Shown here: piece after piece, positions 43,851 to 53,113 of the stretch
How the letters are laid out: the number at the start of each line of letters is the position of its first letter
Position numbering within the stretch: position 1 is the stretch's first letter
NCBI RefSeq assembly: GCF_022341425.1
Contig: NZ_JABFUC010000020.1
Span: 1-60,326 of the forward strand
Reading direction: 5' to 3'
Length of the DNA: 60,326 bases
Source of the DNA: Billgrantia campisalis
Lineage (GTDB): Bacteria; Pseudomonadota; Gammaproteobacteria; Pseudomonadales; Halomonadaceae
Notes under the pieces: model-generated
Database searches by the model: none
What the model saw: only the letters and a program-made list of their open reading frames with translations
Told to the model about the DNA's origin: nothing
Made by a program: the position numbers and the translations under genes

Positions 43851-45755
43851 TTGTCTCATTTACCGGTGATCGTCGGCATGGGCGGCATCAACGCCGCCGG
43901 ACGCACGTCTGGCCATCAAGCATTTCGTCGCACCGTGATCGATGCCCTGACCGAAGACGACCAGCAGACGCTACTGCTGGGCCTGGCCGCCTTGATGGGG
44001 CTGGGCAGCCACCGGGGCGACACCTGGCACGATGCCGACGGCGAGCCTGTCGGCGCCGCCGAGCTGGCCGAGCGGTGCCGCGCCCAGGTGCTGGATCATA
44101 CCCTGATCCGGCGCATCGAAGACCCGCGTTTCAATGAAGCGGGGCTGCCCGCCAACCGCCGGGCCAGCCTGGGCCTGGAGGCGCCACTCACCTTCCGGAT
44201 ACGGCGCCGCCAGCTGCCCGACCAGGTACCGCCCACCTGGCAGGTCCGCGAGATCGATCGCCACACCTTGGAGGTCACGGTACCCGCCGGTGCGCTGGAT
44301 GTGCTGCTGCCGGAGACCCGGCCAGCCCAGGTGCGCGCCGCCGGTCAGCTGCCCAGCGGCTTCGACCCCAGCAAGCTCTACCGCAGCGTCCACCATCCCC
44401 GCGGCCTCTCCATGGCGATCTTCGCCGCCAGCGATTGCCTGGGCGACAGCGGGCTGTCTTGGGATACCCTGCGCGACCGCCTCGACCCCGACCAGGTCGC
44501 GGTCTATGCCGGCAACTCCATCGGCCAGCTCGATGACGAGGGCTGGGGCGGCCTGCTCAAGAGCTTCGTCTCCGGCAACCGCGCCACCTCCAAGCAGATG
44601 CCGCTGGGCTACGGTCAGATGCCGGCCGACTTCTTGAACGCCTATGTGCTGGGCAGCGTCGGCGGCACCGGCGCCGCCCTGGGGGCCTGTGCCAGCTTTC
44701 TCTACAACCTGCGCCTGGGGGTCGAGGACATCCGCAGCGGCCAGCGCCGGGCGGTGATGGTGGGCACCGCCGATGCGCCGGTGACCCCGGAGATCATCGA
44801 GGGCTTTCGCGCCATGGGCGCGCTCGCCGATGACGACAGCCTCAAGGCGCTGGACGCCCTGGAGCTGCTCACCGACGCCGACTACCAGCGCGCCTGCCGC
44901 CCCTTTGCGCGCAACTGCGGCTTTACCATCGCCGAGTCCAGCCAGTTCGTGCTGCTGCTGGACGACAGCCTGGCCCTGGAGGTGGGCGCCGAGATCCTTG
45001 GCTGCGTACCCGCCGTCTACGTCAACGCCGACGGCTGGAAGCGCTCCATCTCGGCACCGGGCATCGGCAACTATGTCACCCTGGGCAAGGCCACGGCCCT
45101 GATCCGCGACATGCTCGGCCCGGAGGCCCTTCGTCAGCGCAGCTTCCTACACGCCCACGGCACCAGCACGCCGAAGAACCGCGTCACCGAGTCCCACGTC
45201 TTCGACCTGGTGGCCCGGGCCCATGGCATCGACGCCTGGCCGGTGGTGGCGGTCAAGGCCTTCGTGGGTCACTCCCAAGGCGGTGCCGCCGGCGACCAGC
45301 TGGCCAGCGCCCTGGGCAGCTTCGCCCACGGCCTGCTGCCGGGCATCCCCACCCTGGACGCCGTGGCCAAGGACGTGCATGCCGAGCGCCTCGCCTTCTC
45401 TCGCGTACCGCGCGCCTTCCAGGCCGATACCGCCTTGATCAACGCCAAGGGCTTCGGCGGCAACAACGCCACCGGCGTGGTGCTCTCCCCGGCGGTGACC
45501 GAGCGGCTGCTGGCCCGGCGTCACGGCGACGCCGCCCTGGCCGCCTGGCGCGAGCGCCGCGAGGCCACCCGCGAGGCACGCGCGGCCTACCTGGCCCAGG
45601 CCGACCACGGCCACTACCGGGTCCGATATCGCTTCGGCGAGGGCGTGCTGGAGGGACCGGAGCTCGAGGTCAGCGCCGAGCGGATCGATATCCCCGGCTA
45701 TGCCTGCCCGGTCTCCCTGGCGCCGGACAACCCCTTCGGCCGCCTGGACGACTGA
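43851..45755 (+). CDS. fabY: Beta-ketoacyl-ACP synthase FabY
   Basis: 634 residues, the same length as Pseudomonas FabY, the ketoacyl synthase that condenses acetyl-CoA with malonyl-ACP and replaces FabH in starting fatty acid synthesis. The thiolase fold has catalytic Cys near 280 in LGACASFLYN, and His in HAHGTSTPKN and KAFVGHSQGG. Start: TTG at 43851, eight bases after GAGGA, giving MSHLPVIVGMGGINAAGR, which aligns with the family. The open frame from ATG 43764 runs through the promoter. The role as chain initiator is from the family. Confidence 0.93.
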   Translation: MSHLPVIVGMGGINAAGRTSGHQAFRRTVIDALTEDDQQTLLLGLAALMGLGSHRGDTWHDADGEPVGAAELAERCRAQVLDHTLIRRIEDPRFNEAGLPANRRASLGLEAPLTFRIRRRQLPDQVPPTWQVREIDRHTLEVTVPAGALDVLLPETRPAQVRAAGQLPSGFDPSKLYRSVHHPRGLSMAIFAASDCLGDSGLSWDTLRDRLDPDQVAVYAGNSIGQLDDEGWGGLLKSFVSGNRATSKQMPLGYGQMPADFLNAYVLGSVGGTGAALGACASFLYNLRLGVEDIRSGQRRAVMVGTADAPVTPEIIEGFRAMGALADDDSLKALDALELLTDADYQRACRPFARNCGFTIAESSQFVLLLDDSLALEVGAEILGCVPAVYVNADGWKRSISAPGIGNYVTLGKATALIRDMLGPEALRQRSFLHAHGTSTPKNRVTESHVFDLVARAHGIDAWPVVAVKAFVGHSQGGAAGDQLASALGSFAHGLLPGIPTLDAVAKDVHAERLAFSRVPRAFQADTALINAKGFGGNNATGVVLSPAVTERLLARRHGDAALAAWRERREATREARAAYLAQADHGHYRVRYRFGEGVLEGPELEVSAERIDIPGYACPVSLAPDNPFGRLDD

Positions 45756-45838
45756 ACCGCGGCGGCCGGCGGATATTGTCGGCCGGGCCGCTGGCGGTTA
45801 CCCTGACCCACCCAGCAGTTCCAGCGAGCGGCGAGCGA

Positions 45839-46318
45839 ATGAACATCGCGGTCTATCCCGGCACCTTCGACCCCATCACCTACGGCCACTTCGACCTGAT
45901 CGAGCGCGCCTCCCGGCTGTTCGACCGGGTGGTAGTCGCAATCTCGGCGAGCCCCGGCAAGGGCCCAACCCTGGCGCTGGAGACCCGCATCGCGCTCGCC
46001 GAGGAGGTGGTCGACGAGCTCGACAACGTCGAGATCATCGGCTTTTCGGGCCTGCTCACCGACCTGCTGGCCGAGCAGCAGGCACGCATTATCCTGCGCG
46101 GCCTGCGCGCGGTCTCCGACTTCGAATACGAACTGCAGTTGGCCAACATGTACCGCGCCCAGGTGCCGGAGCTGGAAAGCGTCTTCCTGACCCCTGCGGT
46201 GGAGAACTCCTATATCTCCTCCACCATCGTGCGCGAGATCGCCAAGCTCGGCGGGGACATCTCCCGGCTGGTGCATCCCAGGGTCGCCGAGACGCTGCAC
46301 AGCCATTATAATACCTGA
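45839..46318 (+). CDS. coaD: Phosphopantetheine adenylyltransferase
   Basis: 159-residue enzyme that transfers AMP to 4'-phosphopantetheine, the penultimate step of coenzyme A synthesis. The nucleotidyltransferase motif T14-Y-G-H17 and the C-terminal ISSTIVR are intact. ATG 45839 begins MNIAVYPGTFDP as in the family. About 80 bases after fabY, a logical pairing since ACP and fatty acid synthesis need CoA. Confidence 0.96.
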   Translation: MNIAVYPGTFDPITYGHFDLIERASRLFDRVVVAISASPGKGPTLALETRIALAEEVVDELDNVEIIGFSGLLTDLLAEQQARIILRGLRAVSDFEYELQLANMYRAQVPELESVFLTPAVENSYISSTIVREIAKLGGDISRLVHPRVAETLHSHYNT

Positions 46319-46422
46319 CTAAAATACTCGGCGATCCGCGCCACCCCTGTCGCCGTCCTGCCCCAGCCGAACACCCTCGGGCGGAGGGGCCAGGCGCTCG
46401 GACCCATTCGTGAGGTAGCCCC

Positions 46423-46671
46423 ATGGCCCTGCTGATCACCGACGAATGCATCAACTGCGACGTCTGCGAACCCGAATGTCCCAACGGCGCCATCTCGCCG
46501 GGGGAAGAGATCTACGTCATCGACCCGAGCCTGTGCACCGAGTGCGTCGGCCACTACGACGAGCCCCAGTGCCAGCAGGTCTGCCCGGTGGACTGCATCC
46601 CGCTGGACCCGAACCGCCGTGAGACCCACGACGAGCTGATGGCCAAGTATCGCCTGATCACCGCCGCCTGA
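46423..46671 (+). CDS. YfhL family 2[4Fe-4S] ferredoxin
   Basis: 82-residue dicluster ferredoxin. The first cluster pattern is CINCDVCEPECP and the second CTECVGHYDEPQCQQVCPVDC, with the inserted loop typical of the YfhL/Allochromatium type. A low-potential electron carrier in the cytosol. Often found beside coaD in Pseudomonas and relatives. Followed by a terminator. Confidence 0.95.
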   Translation: MALLITDECINCDVCEPECPNGAISPGEEIYVIDPSLCTECVGHYDEPQCQQVCPVDCIPLDPNRRETHDELMAKYRLITAA

Positions 46672-46695
46672 GCGGCGTCGCCTGTACCGCCCGCC

Positions 46696-46751
46696 CCGCT
46701 CCGGCGGAGCGGTTGCGTTCCGGCAAGCCCAGGGCCAAGATGGCCCGTTTT
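46696..46751 (+). terminator. Double hairpin terminator after ferredoxin gene
   Basis: CCGCTCC-GGC-GGAGCGG (46696-46712) followed by a T-rich stretch, then GGGCCA-AGA-TGGCCC (46732-46746) followed by GTTTT. The second is the better Rho-independent candidate. Confidence 0.6.
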
Positions 46752-46769
46752 CATCCCTGAAGGTTTGCC

Positions 46770-48119
46770 GTGAGCCGCACGACCGCCACTCCCGAGGCTT
46801 CCCGCCACGCTGCCGACCGCCGCCGAATCTGGACGCTGGCCTGGCCGATCATCCTCTCCAATATCACCGTGCCCCTGCTGGGGCTGGTGGATACCGCTGT
46901 AGTCGGCCACCTGCCGGACTCCCGCTACCTGGCCGGGGTTACCCTGGGCGCCACCCTGTTCAGCTTTCTCTACTGGGGCTTTGGCTTCCTGCGCATGGGC
47001 ACCACCGGACTCACCTCACAGGCGGTGGGAAGGGAGAGCGACGGCGAAGTGCGCAACCTGCTGGGCCAGTCGCTGCTGCTGGCGGCGGGCATCGGCACGG
47101 CCCTGATCCTCTTCTCCCAGCCACTGATCGCCCTCGGCCTATGGCTGCTGGATGGCAGCGAGGTGGCCACCGCCCTGGCGGCGGAGTACGCACAGATTCG
47201 CATCCTCTCGGCGCCGGCGGTACTGGCCAACTACGCCATCCTCGGCTGGTTCCTCGGCCAGCAGAACTCGCGGGTGACGCTAGCCATCCTGGTGCTGACC
47301 AACGGCGTCAATATCGCCCTCGACCTGCTGTTCGTGGTCGGGCTTGGCATGACCAGCGACGGGGTGGCCTGGGCCACGGTGATCGCCGACTACACGGCAC
47401 TGGCGTTCGGCGGCGCGCTGGTGATGCGTCAGCTGAAGCTGCTCGAGGGCCGCTTCCTGCGCGAGCGTCTGCTGCGGCTGGGCGCCTACGGCGAGCTGTT
47501 CCACGTCAACGCCAATCTCTTCGTACGCACCCTGGGGCTACTGTTCGCCATGGCCTTCTTCACCTCCCGCGGTGCCGTGCAGGGAGATACCGTGCTGGCC
47601 GCCAACGCCGTACTGCTGCAGTTCATCATGCTCACCGCCTACGCCCTGGACGGCTTTGCCCATGCCGCCGAGGCGATCGTCGGCCGCGCCGTGGGCCGTC
47701 GACGCTGGGACGAGTTCGCCGCCGCGGTTCGCTCGGCGGCCTGGTTCTCGCTGATCACCGCCGCCGCGGCCGCGCTGGTCTTCGCCCTGGGCGGTCAGTA
47801 CCTCATCTCCCTGCTTACCAGCCTACCGGAGGTGCGCGCCACCGCCGCCAGCTACCTGCCCTGGATGGTCGCCATGCCGCTGATCACGGTGTGGAGCTAC
47901 CTGTTCGACGGCGTCTTCATTGGCGCTACGGCAATTCGCGAGATGCGCAACAGCATCTTCGCCGGGCTGGCCGTTTACCTGCCGGTATGGTGGCTCAGCC
48001 AAGGCCTGGGCAACCATGGCCTGTGGCTGGCTTTTCTGACCTTCGCCCTGGTGCGCTCGGCGGTGCTGACCGGCTACTACCTGCACTACCGACGCACGCG
48101 CTGGCGCCCATCCCTTTGA
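46770..48119 (+). CDS. MATE family efflux transporter (DinF-like)
   Basis: 449 residues with 12 helices in two MATE halves; the N-terminal NITVPLLGLVDTAVVGHLPD is typical of the DinF branch. Exports cationic drugs or metabolites with Na+ or H+. Starts with GTG at 46770, preceded by GAAGG. An alternative assignment to the NorM branch is less likely from the N-terminal motif. Confidence 0.9.
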   Translation: MSRTTATPEASRHAADRRRIWTLAWPIILSNITVPLLGLVDTAVVGHLPDSRYLAGVTLGATLFSFLYWGFGFLRMGTTGLTSQAVGRESDGEVRNLLGQSLLLAAGIGTALILFSQPLIALGLWLLDGSEVATALAAEYAQIRILSAPAVLANYAILGWFLGQQNSRVTLAILVLTNGVNIALDLLFVVGLGMTSDGVAWATVIADYTALAFGGALVMRQLKLLEGRFLRERLLRLGAYGELFHVNANLFVRTLGLLFAMAFFTSRGAVQGDTVLAANAVLLQFIMLTAYALDGFAHAAEAIVGRAVGRRRWDEFAAAVRSAAWFSLITAAAAALVFALGGQYLISLLTSLPEVRATAASYLPWMVAMPLITVWSYLFDGVFIGATAIREMRNSIFAGLAVYLPVWWLSQGLGNHGLWLAFLTFALVRSAVLTGYYLHYRRTRWRPSL

Positions 48120-48144
48120 CAGCGGCTCTCGGGGCCGGCAACGT

Positions 48145-48193
48145 TGACCAGTCGAACGTGCAACCTTCTGAGACTGCGCTATTTTTTCTCAGA
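48145..48193 (+). promoter_or_regulatory. Promoter region and dyad upstream of AtoE-type transporter
   Basis: A TTGACC hexamer at 48145-48150 is the best -35 candidate, with no good -10 at 17 bases. A perfect 7-bp inverted repeat TCTGAGA (48167-48173)/TCTCAGA (48187-48193) with a 13-base spacer lies about 50 bases before the ATG and may bind a regulator. Confidence 0.35.
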
Positions 48194-48239
48194 CGACCCG
48201 TAGGCACACCGTTTACAACAGAGAAGAAGCGAAACCGCC

Positions 48240-49550
48240 ATGCTCAAATACCTTTCCCGGCCCGCCGTGAGGCTGGTCGAGCGCTACCTGCCCGACCCCT
48301 ACATTTTCGTGCTGCTGCTGACCGTGATCGCCGCCGCCGCCGCCATCGCCGTGGAGCGCCAGACACCACTGGCGGTGATGCGCTTCTGGGGCGACGGCTT
48401 CTGGAACCTGCTGACCTTCTCGATGCAGATGCTGCTGGTGCTGGTGACCGGCTTCATGCTGGCCAGCTCACCGCCGGTGAAGCGCCTGCTGCAGCGCCTC
48501 GCCGCGCAGGCCAAGAACGCCGGGGGGGCCATCGTACTGGTCACCCTGGTCTCGCTGGCGGCCAGCTGGATCAACTGGGGCTTCGGCCTGGTGGTGGGGG
48601 CGCTGTTCGCCAAGGAGCTGGCGCGACTGGTGCGAGTCGACTATCGACTGCTGGTGGCCAGCGCCTACTCCGGCTTCGTGGTCTGGCACGGCGGCCTGGC
48701 GGGCTCCATACCGCTGACCATCGCCACCGACGGCCACTTCACCGCCGACCAGATCGGCGTAATCGGCACCGGCTCGACCATCTTCTCCTTCTTCAATCTG
48801 GCCATCGTGGTATGCCTGTTCATCAGCATCCCGCTGGTCAACCGGCTGATGCTGCCCGATGAAAAGGACAGCGTCTACGTGGACCCCAAGCTGCTGGGCG
48901 AGGCCCCCGAGACCAAGGGCCGCATCACCCGCCCCGCCGAGCGCCTCGAGAACAGCGTGACCCTGGCCTGGCTCGTGGGCATCCCCGGGGTGATCTTCCT
49001 GCTCGATCACTTCCTGCTGCGCGGCGGCGGGCTGAACCTGAACATCGTCAACTTCATGTTCCTGTTCCTCGCCATCGTGCTGCACCGCACGCCACGCAGC
49101 CTGCTCGAAAGCCTGCACGAGGCGATCAAGGGCGGCGCAGGCATCGTCATCCAATTCCCCTTCTACGCCGGCATCATGGCGATAATGGTCCAGTCGGGGC
49201 TGGCCCAGACCATGTCCGAGGGACTGATCTCCTTTGCCACCGAGACCTCGCTGCCGTTCTGGTCGTTCCTCAGCGCCGGCGTCGTCAACCTCTTCGTCCC
49301 CTCCGGTGGCGGCCAGTGGGCCGTGCAGGCGCCTGTGATGCTCCCCGCCGCCGAGGCGCTGGGCGTTGATGTCTCCCGAGTGGCCATGGCCGTCGCCTGG
49401 GGCGACGCCTGGACCAACCTGCTGCAGCCGTTCTGGGCGCTGCCGGTACTCGCCATCGCCGGCCTGAAGGCCAAGGACATCATGGGCTTCTGCCTGATCC
49501 AGCTGTTCATCACCGGCGCCATCATCGCCGTTGGGCTGACCTGGTTCTGA
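48240..49550 (+). CDS. Short-chain fatty acid transporter, AtoE/TIGR00366 family
   Basis: 436-residue permease with about 11-12 helices. The segments ASWINWGFGLVVGALFAKEL and NLFVPSGGGQWAVQAPVM mark the AtoE family, which takes up acetoacetate, butyrate or related short acids. No ato catabolic genes are adjacent, but a hotdog acyl-CoA thioesterase follows on the same strand. A hairpin ends the transcript. Confidence 0.92.
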   Translation: MLKYLSRPAVRLVERYLPDPYIFVLLLTVIAAAAAIAVERQTPLAVMRFWGDGFWNLLTFSMQMLLVLVTGFMLASSPPVKRLLQRLAAQAKNAGGAIVLVTLVSLAASWINWGFGLVVGALFAKELARLVRVDYRLLVASAYSGFVVWHGGLAGSIPLTIATDGHFTADQIGVIGTGSTIFSFFNLAIVVCLFISIPLVNRLMLPDEKDSVYVDPKLLGEAPETKGRITRPAERLENSVTLAWLVGIPGVIFLLDHFLLRGGGLNLNIVNFMFLFLAIVLHRTPRSLLESLHEAIKGGAGIVIQFPFYAGIMAIMVQSGLAQTMSEGLISFATETSLPFWSFLSAGVVNLFVPSGGGQWAVQAPVMLPAAEALGVDVSRVAMAVAWGDAWTNLLQPFWALPVLAIAGLKAKDIMGFCLIQLFITGAIIAVGLTWF

Positions 49551-49570
49551 GCGCCGCCAATGCCTCGGAC

Positions 49571-49603
49571 AACGCCTCGCCCCCAAGCCGGTGGCGAGGC
49601 GTT
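49571..49603 (+). terminator. Hairpin after the AtoE-type gene
   Basis: 11-bp perfect stem AACGCCTCGCC/GGCGAGGCGTT with an 11-base loop. The tail (ATGCTGG) is not U-rich, so termination may be partial and the thioesterase gene could be reached by read-through. Confidence 0.5.
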
Positions 49604-49637
49604 ATGCTGGGGAAGACACCCCTAAGGAATACGACAG

Positions 49638-50141
49638 ATGGAAGCCTACGACATGCCCGGCCAGCACGAACTCTCGATGACAGTGCTGATGACACCCGAC
49701 ATGGCCAACTTCAGCGGCAAGGTGCACGGCGGCGCCATTCTCAAGAAGCTCGACGAGGTAGCGTACGCCTGTGCCAGCCGCTACTCGGGCCACTACGTAG
49801 TGACGCTGTCGGTGGATCAGGTGCTGTTCAAGCAGCCGATTCATGTCGGCGAGCTGGTCACCTTCCTGGCCAGCGTCAACCACGTGGGCCGCTCCTCGAT
49901 GGAGATCGGCATCAAGGTGGTGGCCGAGAACATCCGCGACAAGGTGATTCGCCACACCAACAGCTGCTACCTGACCATGGTGGCGGTGGACAGCGAAGGC
50001 AAGCCGGCACCGGTACCGCCGCTCGAGCTGGCGACACGGCAGCAGAAGCTGCGCTTCGAGAAGGCCGCGCTGCGCAAGAAGCTGCGCAAGCAGGCCGAGG
50101 AGGAGGAGCGCCGCGCCCAGGCGGCCCACGACGACAATTGA
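49638..50141 (+). CDS. Acyl-CoA thioesterase, hotdog (YciA/BACH-like)
   Basis: 167 residues. The hotdog fold motif MANFSGKVHGGAILKKLDEVAYACASR holds the catalytic-site residues of this family, and VDQVLFKQPIHVGE follows. Hydrolyses acyl-CoA to free acid and CoA in the cytosol. The C-terminal 30 residues are a charged coiled-coil tail. AAGGA precedes the ATG. Confidence 0.92.
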   Translation: MEAYDMPGQHELSMTVLMTPDMANFSGKVHGGAILKKLDEVAYACASRYSGHYVVTLSVDQVLFKQPIHVGELVTFLASVNHVGRSSMEIGIKVVAENIRDKVIRHTNSCYLTMVAVDSEGKPAPVPPLELATRQQKLRFEKAALRKKLRKQAEEEERRAQAAHDDN

Positions 50142-50147
50142 CGGCGG

Positions 50148-50468
50148 TCAACCGCAGCCGATGGCGGTGATCACCCCGTCCTCGTCCAGTCGAACATTGA
50201 GGCGCTCGGCGCGATATTCCAGGGTGTAGGCGTAGCCGGGGCGCATCACCCGCAGCGCCTGCGCACCGCTGGTCTGCTCCAGGGCCTCACCCAGCGCCTC
50301 GCTGTATTTCTCACCGACATGCGCCTGGACCCGCTGGGCACCGCAGGTATCTTCCTGGCGGTCGGCGGCAGGCGGCGGCGGGGCCGGTTCATGGGGCGGT
50401 GGCGTGGTCGGCATCGCGGTACAGCCCATCAGCAGCATACCGGTGATGGTCGCAAAAGCGGGTTTCAT
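50148..50468 (-). CDS. I78-family peptidase inhibitor lipoprotein
   Basis: 106-residue lipoprotein with lipobox LLMGC and a proline-rich linker. The C-terminal domain fits inhibitor family I78: CGA...VG..., RVMRPGYAYTLEYRAERLNVRLDEDG and a terminal IGCG. Likely inhibits serine proteases in the periplasm. Start at 50468 (MKPAFATITG); 50474 is also possible. Convergent with the thioesterase gene. Confidence 0.85.
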   Translation of the reverse strand: MKPAFATITGMLLMGCTAMPTTPPPHEPAPPPPAADRQEDTCGAQRVQAHVGEKYSEALGEALEQTSGAQALRVMRPGYAYTLEYRAERLNVRLDEDGVITAIGCG

Positions 50469-50580
50469 TGGCATGGGACATCCATTTCTCGCCTGTGTCT
50501 TAAAGGGTATCTACAAAAGGACTGCTCTCGACAATAAGCCGTTATCTGAATTATCAGCTGTCAAATGAGGAAATGAACGA

Positions 50581-50596
50581 AGCGGGCCTTCCCGCT
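50581..50596 (-). terminator. Hairpin after entericidin-like gene
   Basis: AGCGGG/CCCGCT stem with a four-base loop, about 37 bases past the entericidin-like stop. The minus-strand tail TCGTTCATTTCC is moderately T-rich. Confidence 0.45.
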
Positions 50597-50632
50597 CCGT
50601 CCTCAGCACACAGCGTGGCCGCTGCGTCTATG

Positions 50633-50764
50633 TCATTCAGCGGAGCGTTGAATCGCCTCGCCACCGCGCTCGATGTCCTGCCCGGCCCCGCGTATGGTAT
50701 TGCAGCCGCTGAGCAACGACAGCGTGAACAGCGAAATCAGCATCACGGCTAGTATCCTTTTCAT
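50633..50764 (-). CDS. Entericidin A/B family small lipoprotein
   Basis: 43-residue lipoprotein beginning MKRILAVMLISLFTL with lipobox LLSGC (Cys21), followed by NTIRGAGQDIERGGEAIQ, the entericidin signature. A perfect AAGGAG lies before the ATG. In E. coli entericidins are a stationary-phase and osmotic-stress lipoprotein pair; no second member is adjacent here. Confidence 0.88.
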   Translation of the reverse strand: MKRILAVMLISLFTLSLLSGCNTIRGAGQDIERGGEAIQRSAE

Positions 50765-50925
50765 GGCTATCTCCTTGTGCGCCCCCGGCGCATGAAAGCA
50801 CCGGACCTACTCTCTTCAATCTAGCACTGACGCTGCCCGCCTGCGTGAATAATGCTCCATCAGCCGATTGGCCAGGCGCCTGTGGCATCATGCAAGGACC
50901 GCCCTTGGATGATAAGGAGAGCAGG

Positions 50926-51348
50926 ATGGCCCCCTTCGAGCCGGACGAGCGCCTGGTGGCAGACAGCTACCCGGTCACCGAACTGCCGCTGTGCCAGCTG
51001 CGGCTAATGGACGACGCCCGCTTCCCCTGGCTGGTGCTGATACCGCGCCACTCCGGAATCCGTGAGATCTTCGAACTCAGCGAGGCCGACCAGCAGCAGC
51101 TGTGGCGAGAGGCGGCCCGTGTCGGCCAGGCCCTCAAGCGGAGCCTCAAGGGCGACAAGCTGAACGTGGCAAGCCTGGGCAACCAGGTCGCCCAGCTGCA
51201 CGTTCATGTGATCGTGCGCCGCCGCGATGACGCCGCCTGGCCGTACCCGGTGTGGGGCCACGGCACGGCGGTCCCCTACGACCTGGACAGCCTGGCCGCC
51301 ATGCGCGACCGGCTGCTGGCCCAGATCGAGGGCCTCGACCTGGAGTAG
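50926..51348 (+). CDS. HIT domain protein
   Basis: 140-residue histidine-triad family protein with the nucleotide-binding motif QLHVHVI in the C-terminal half and a conserved N-terminal LPLCQLRLMDDARFPWLVLIPR. These proteins hydrolyse or transfer nucleotides; this branch is common in proteobacteria but of unknown substrate. ATG 50926 has AAGGAGAG, while the upstream ATG at 50845 has none. Divergent from the entericidin-like gene. Confidence 0.9.
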   Translation: MAPFEPDERLVADSYPVTELPLCQLRLMDDARFPWLVLIPRHSGIREIFELSEADQQQLWREAARVGQALKRSLKGDKLNVASLGNQVAQLHVHVIVRRRDDAAWPYPVWGHGTAVPYDLDSLAAMRDRLLAQIEGLDLE

Positions 51349-51355
51349 CGCCGGC

Positions 51356-52429
51356 TCAGCCCCCGAAGGGGCTGGCACGCGACGGCGCCTCGCCGCTGCG
51401 CGCGGGCGGCTCGCCCAGCAGCGGCGCCGAGCCGGGCTGACTGACGCCGGTCACCGACAGCGACACTCCCAGTATCAGGATCGCCAGGCCGCCGCCCAGG
51501 GCCGCCCAGCTCAGCAGGCGACCGGCGCGCTGCACGCCACCCTGGCGGGCGAGTCGCCTCTCGGCCCAGCCCCGGGCCACCACGCTGGCCAGCGCCAGCC
51601 CCGACACGGTCAGCGCCGTGCCCAGCGACATCACCAGTACCGCCGCCACCCCAACCACGAACTGGCCGAGCAGGCTCGCCGCCCCCAGCAGCAGCACCGC
51701 GCCCGTGCAGGGGCGCATACCGATGGCCACCACCGTCGCCAGGGCGGTACGCCAGTCGGCAGCCTGCTGCGGGTCCACATGATGATGGCCGCCGCAGCAG
51801 TGATCATGGTCATGCTGCGGGTCATGACCGTGATGGGCGCCATGGCCATGAGAGGAGTCAGCAGCGAGAGAGTGCGGCGCCTGCCGGGCGGAGACGGCGC
51901 CGCCCGGCATCGGACGGCGCAGCTGACGAATCGCCCGCAGGCTCAGCCAGGCCCCCAGCAGCGCCACCATCAGGAAGCTGGCCTGCTCGACCCATACTAC
52001 GCTGCCCATCGCCTGGCGGGTCACCCAGCCCAGGCCGTATACCAGCACCACCACCAGGCCGATGGCCACCACCCCCTGGAGCAGCGAGGCGGCGAAGGAG
52101 AGCCCCAGGGCACGACGCACGGCGCCCCCCTGCGACAGCAGATAGGTGGTCAGTACCGCCTTGCCGTGGCCCGGCCCGGCGGCGTGGAAGACCCCGTAGC
52201 CGAAGCTGATACCGAGCAGCACGGCCCAGGTACCCGCCGAAGGGGAACCGGAGAGCTCGGTGATCGCCAGGGTCAGCGCCCGATGCAGGTCCCGCTGCCA
52301 GGCCACGATCTGAAAGCTCAGCGACTGAAAGCCCCCCTGGAAGACCAGGTGGAAGAGCAGCGCGGCCAGCAGCAGCCCGGCGCCTGCCAGCCACCATTTC
52401 CCGCCCAGGCGAAGAACCGCTACTCGCAT
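51356..52429 (-). CDS. NicO/RcnA family nickel-cobalt exporter
   Basis: 357 residues with about six helices, the HAAGPGHGKAVLTTYL motif in the second helix and RPCTGAVLLLG in a later one. A long His/Asp-rich cytoplasmic loop (about 193-225) would chelate Ni2+ or Co2+. Its start overlaps the DUF1007 stop by 10 bases; the DUF1007-NicO pair is a recurrent partner set thought to handle metal across the periplasm and inner membrane. Confidence 0.9.
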   Translation of the reverse strand: MRVAVLRLGGKWWLAGAGLLLAALLFHLVFQGGFQSLSFQIVAWQRDLHRALTLAITELSGSPSAGTWAVLLGISFGYGVFHAAGPGHGKAVLTTYLLSQGGAVRRALGLSFAASLLQGVVAIGLVVVLVYGLGWVTRQAMGSVVWVEQASFLMVALLGAWLSLRAIRQLRRPMPGGAVSARQAPHSLAADSSHGHGAHHGHDPQHDHDHCCGGHHHVDPQQAADWRTALATVVAIGMRPCTGAVLLLGAASLLGQFVVGVAAVLVMSLGTALTVSGLALASVVARGWAERRLARQGGVQRAGRLLSWAALGGGLAILILGVSLSVTGVSQPGSAPLLGEPPARSGEAPSRASPFGG

Positions 52430-53097
52430 GTCACCTCCCCGGTCTCGGCAAAGTGGCGCCCGAGGCCCGGTACGGCCTCGTCGGTAATATCGAGCATGGC
52501 CGCCTCCATGACCCGCTCCGGATCCGGGTCGGCGGGCACGATACGCGTGGTGCAGGCGAGCTCGCCCCCCACCACCAGGGCATCGTCCAGCGGCGTATTG
52601 TCCTCCGCCTCATGCACCACCTCCAGGTAGTAGGTGGGATCGAATACCTTGTAGTGCAGGGTCTTGTCCCGCAGCGGCTGCGGCGTCGCCAGCGGCAGCA
52701 GGAAGATGAACTCAACGCGCCCGCCACGCGACATCACGGTGTACTCGCTGACCTCACCCAGCGCCAACCGCTCGCCGTCGAGCCGCAGCTCGGTGAAGTA
52801 GTCGTGTGGGCGCAGGTTCTCGCGGATCTCACCCCCCAGTTGGTCCAGTCCGGCCTCGAGCCCACCGCCACCGGCGGCGTGCTCCAGCTCCTCGAGTATC
52901 ACCAGGCTATAGAAGGGATCCATCCGCCAGGCCTGGTGCAGCCCCTCCAGGCGCCCCTGATCATCGACTACCAGCCGCATGCGCATGTCGATCCAGCCAT
53001 GCGGGTGGGCCAGGGTCAGCCCCGGCGCCAGCAGTAAGGCAGCGGCCAGGGTGGCAAACCCTAGCCAGCGTCGCAAAACGAGACAAGACAGTGTCAT
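52420..53097 (-). CDS. DUF1007 family periplasmic protein
   Basis: 225 residues with a signal peptide (residues about 8-31, ending TLAHPHGW). The mature protein begins with the HPHGWID motif of DUF1007, a possible metal site. Works with the adjacent NicO exporter. Start ATG 53097 (MTLSCLVLRR) precedes the signal peptide directly. The frame continues upstream through the 18-bp repeat array to 53244 as GSRFTI repeats, but that form would bury the signal peptide and is unlikely. Confidence 0.88.
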   Translation of the reverse strand: MTLSCLVLRRWLGFATLAAALLLAPGLTLAHPHGWIDMRMRLVVDDQGRLEGLHQAWRMDPFYSLVILEELEHAAGGGGLEAGLDQLGGEIRENLRPHDYFTELRLDGERLALGEVSEYTVMSRGGRVEFIFLLPLATPQPLRDKTLHYKVFDPTYYLEVVHEAEDNTPLDDALVVGGELACTTRIVPADPDPERVMEAAMLDITDEAVPGLGRHFAETGEVTCE

Positions 53098-53113
53098 GGT
53101 GAGGCAGGTGCTC

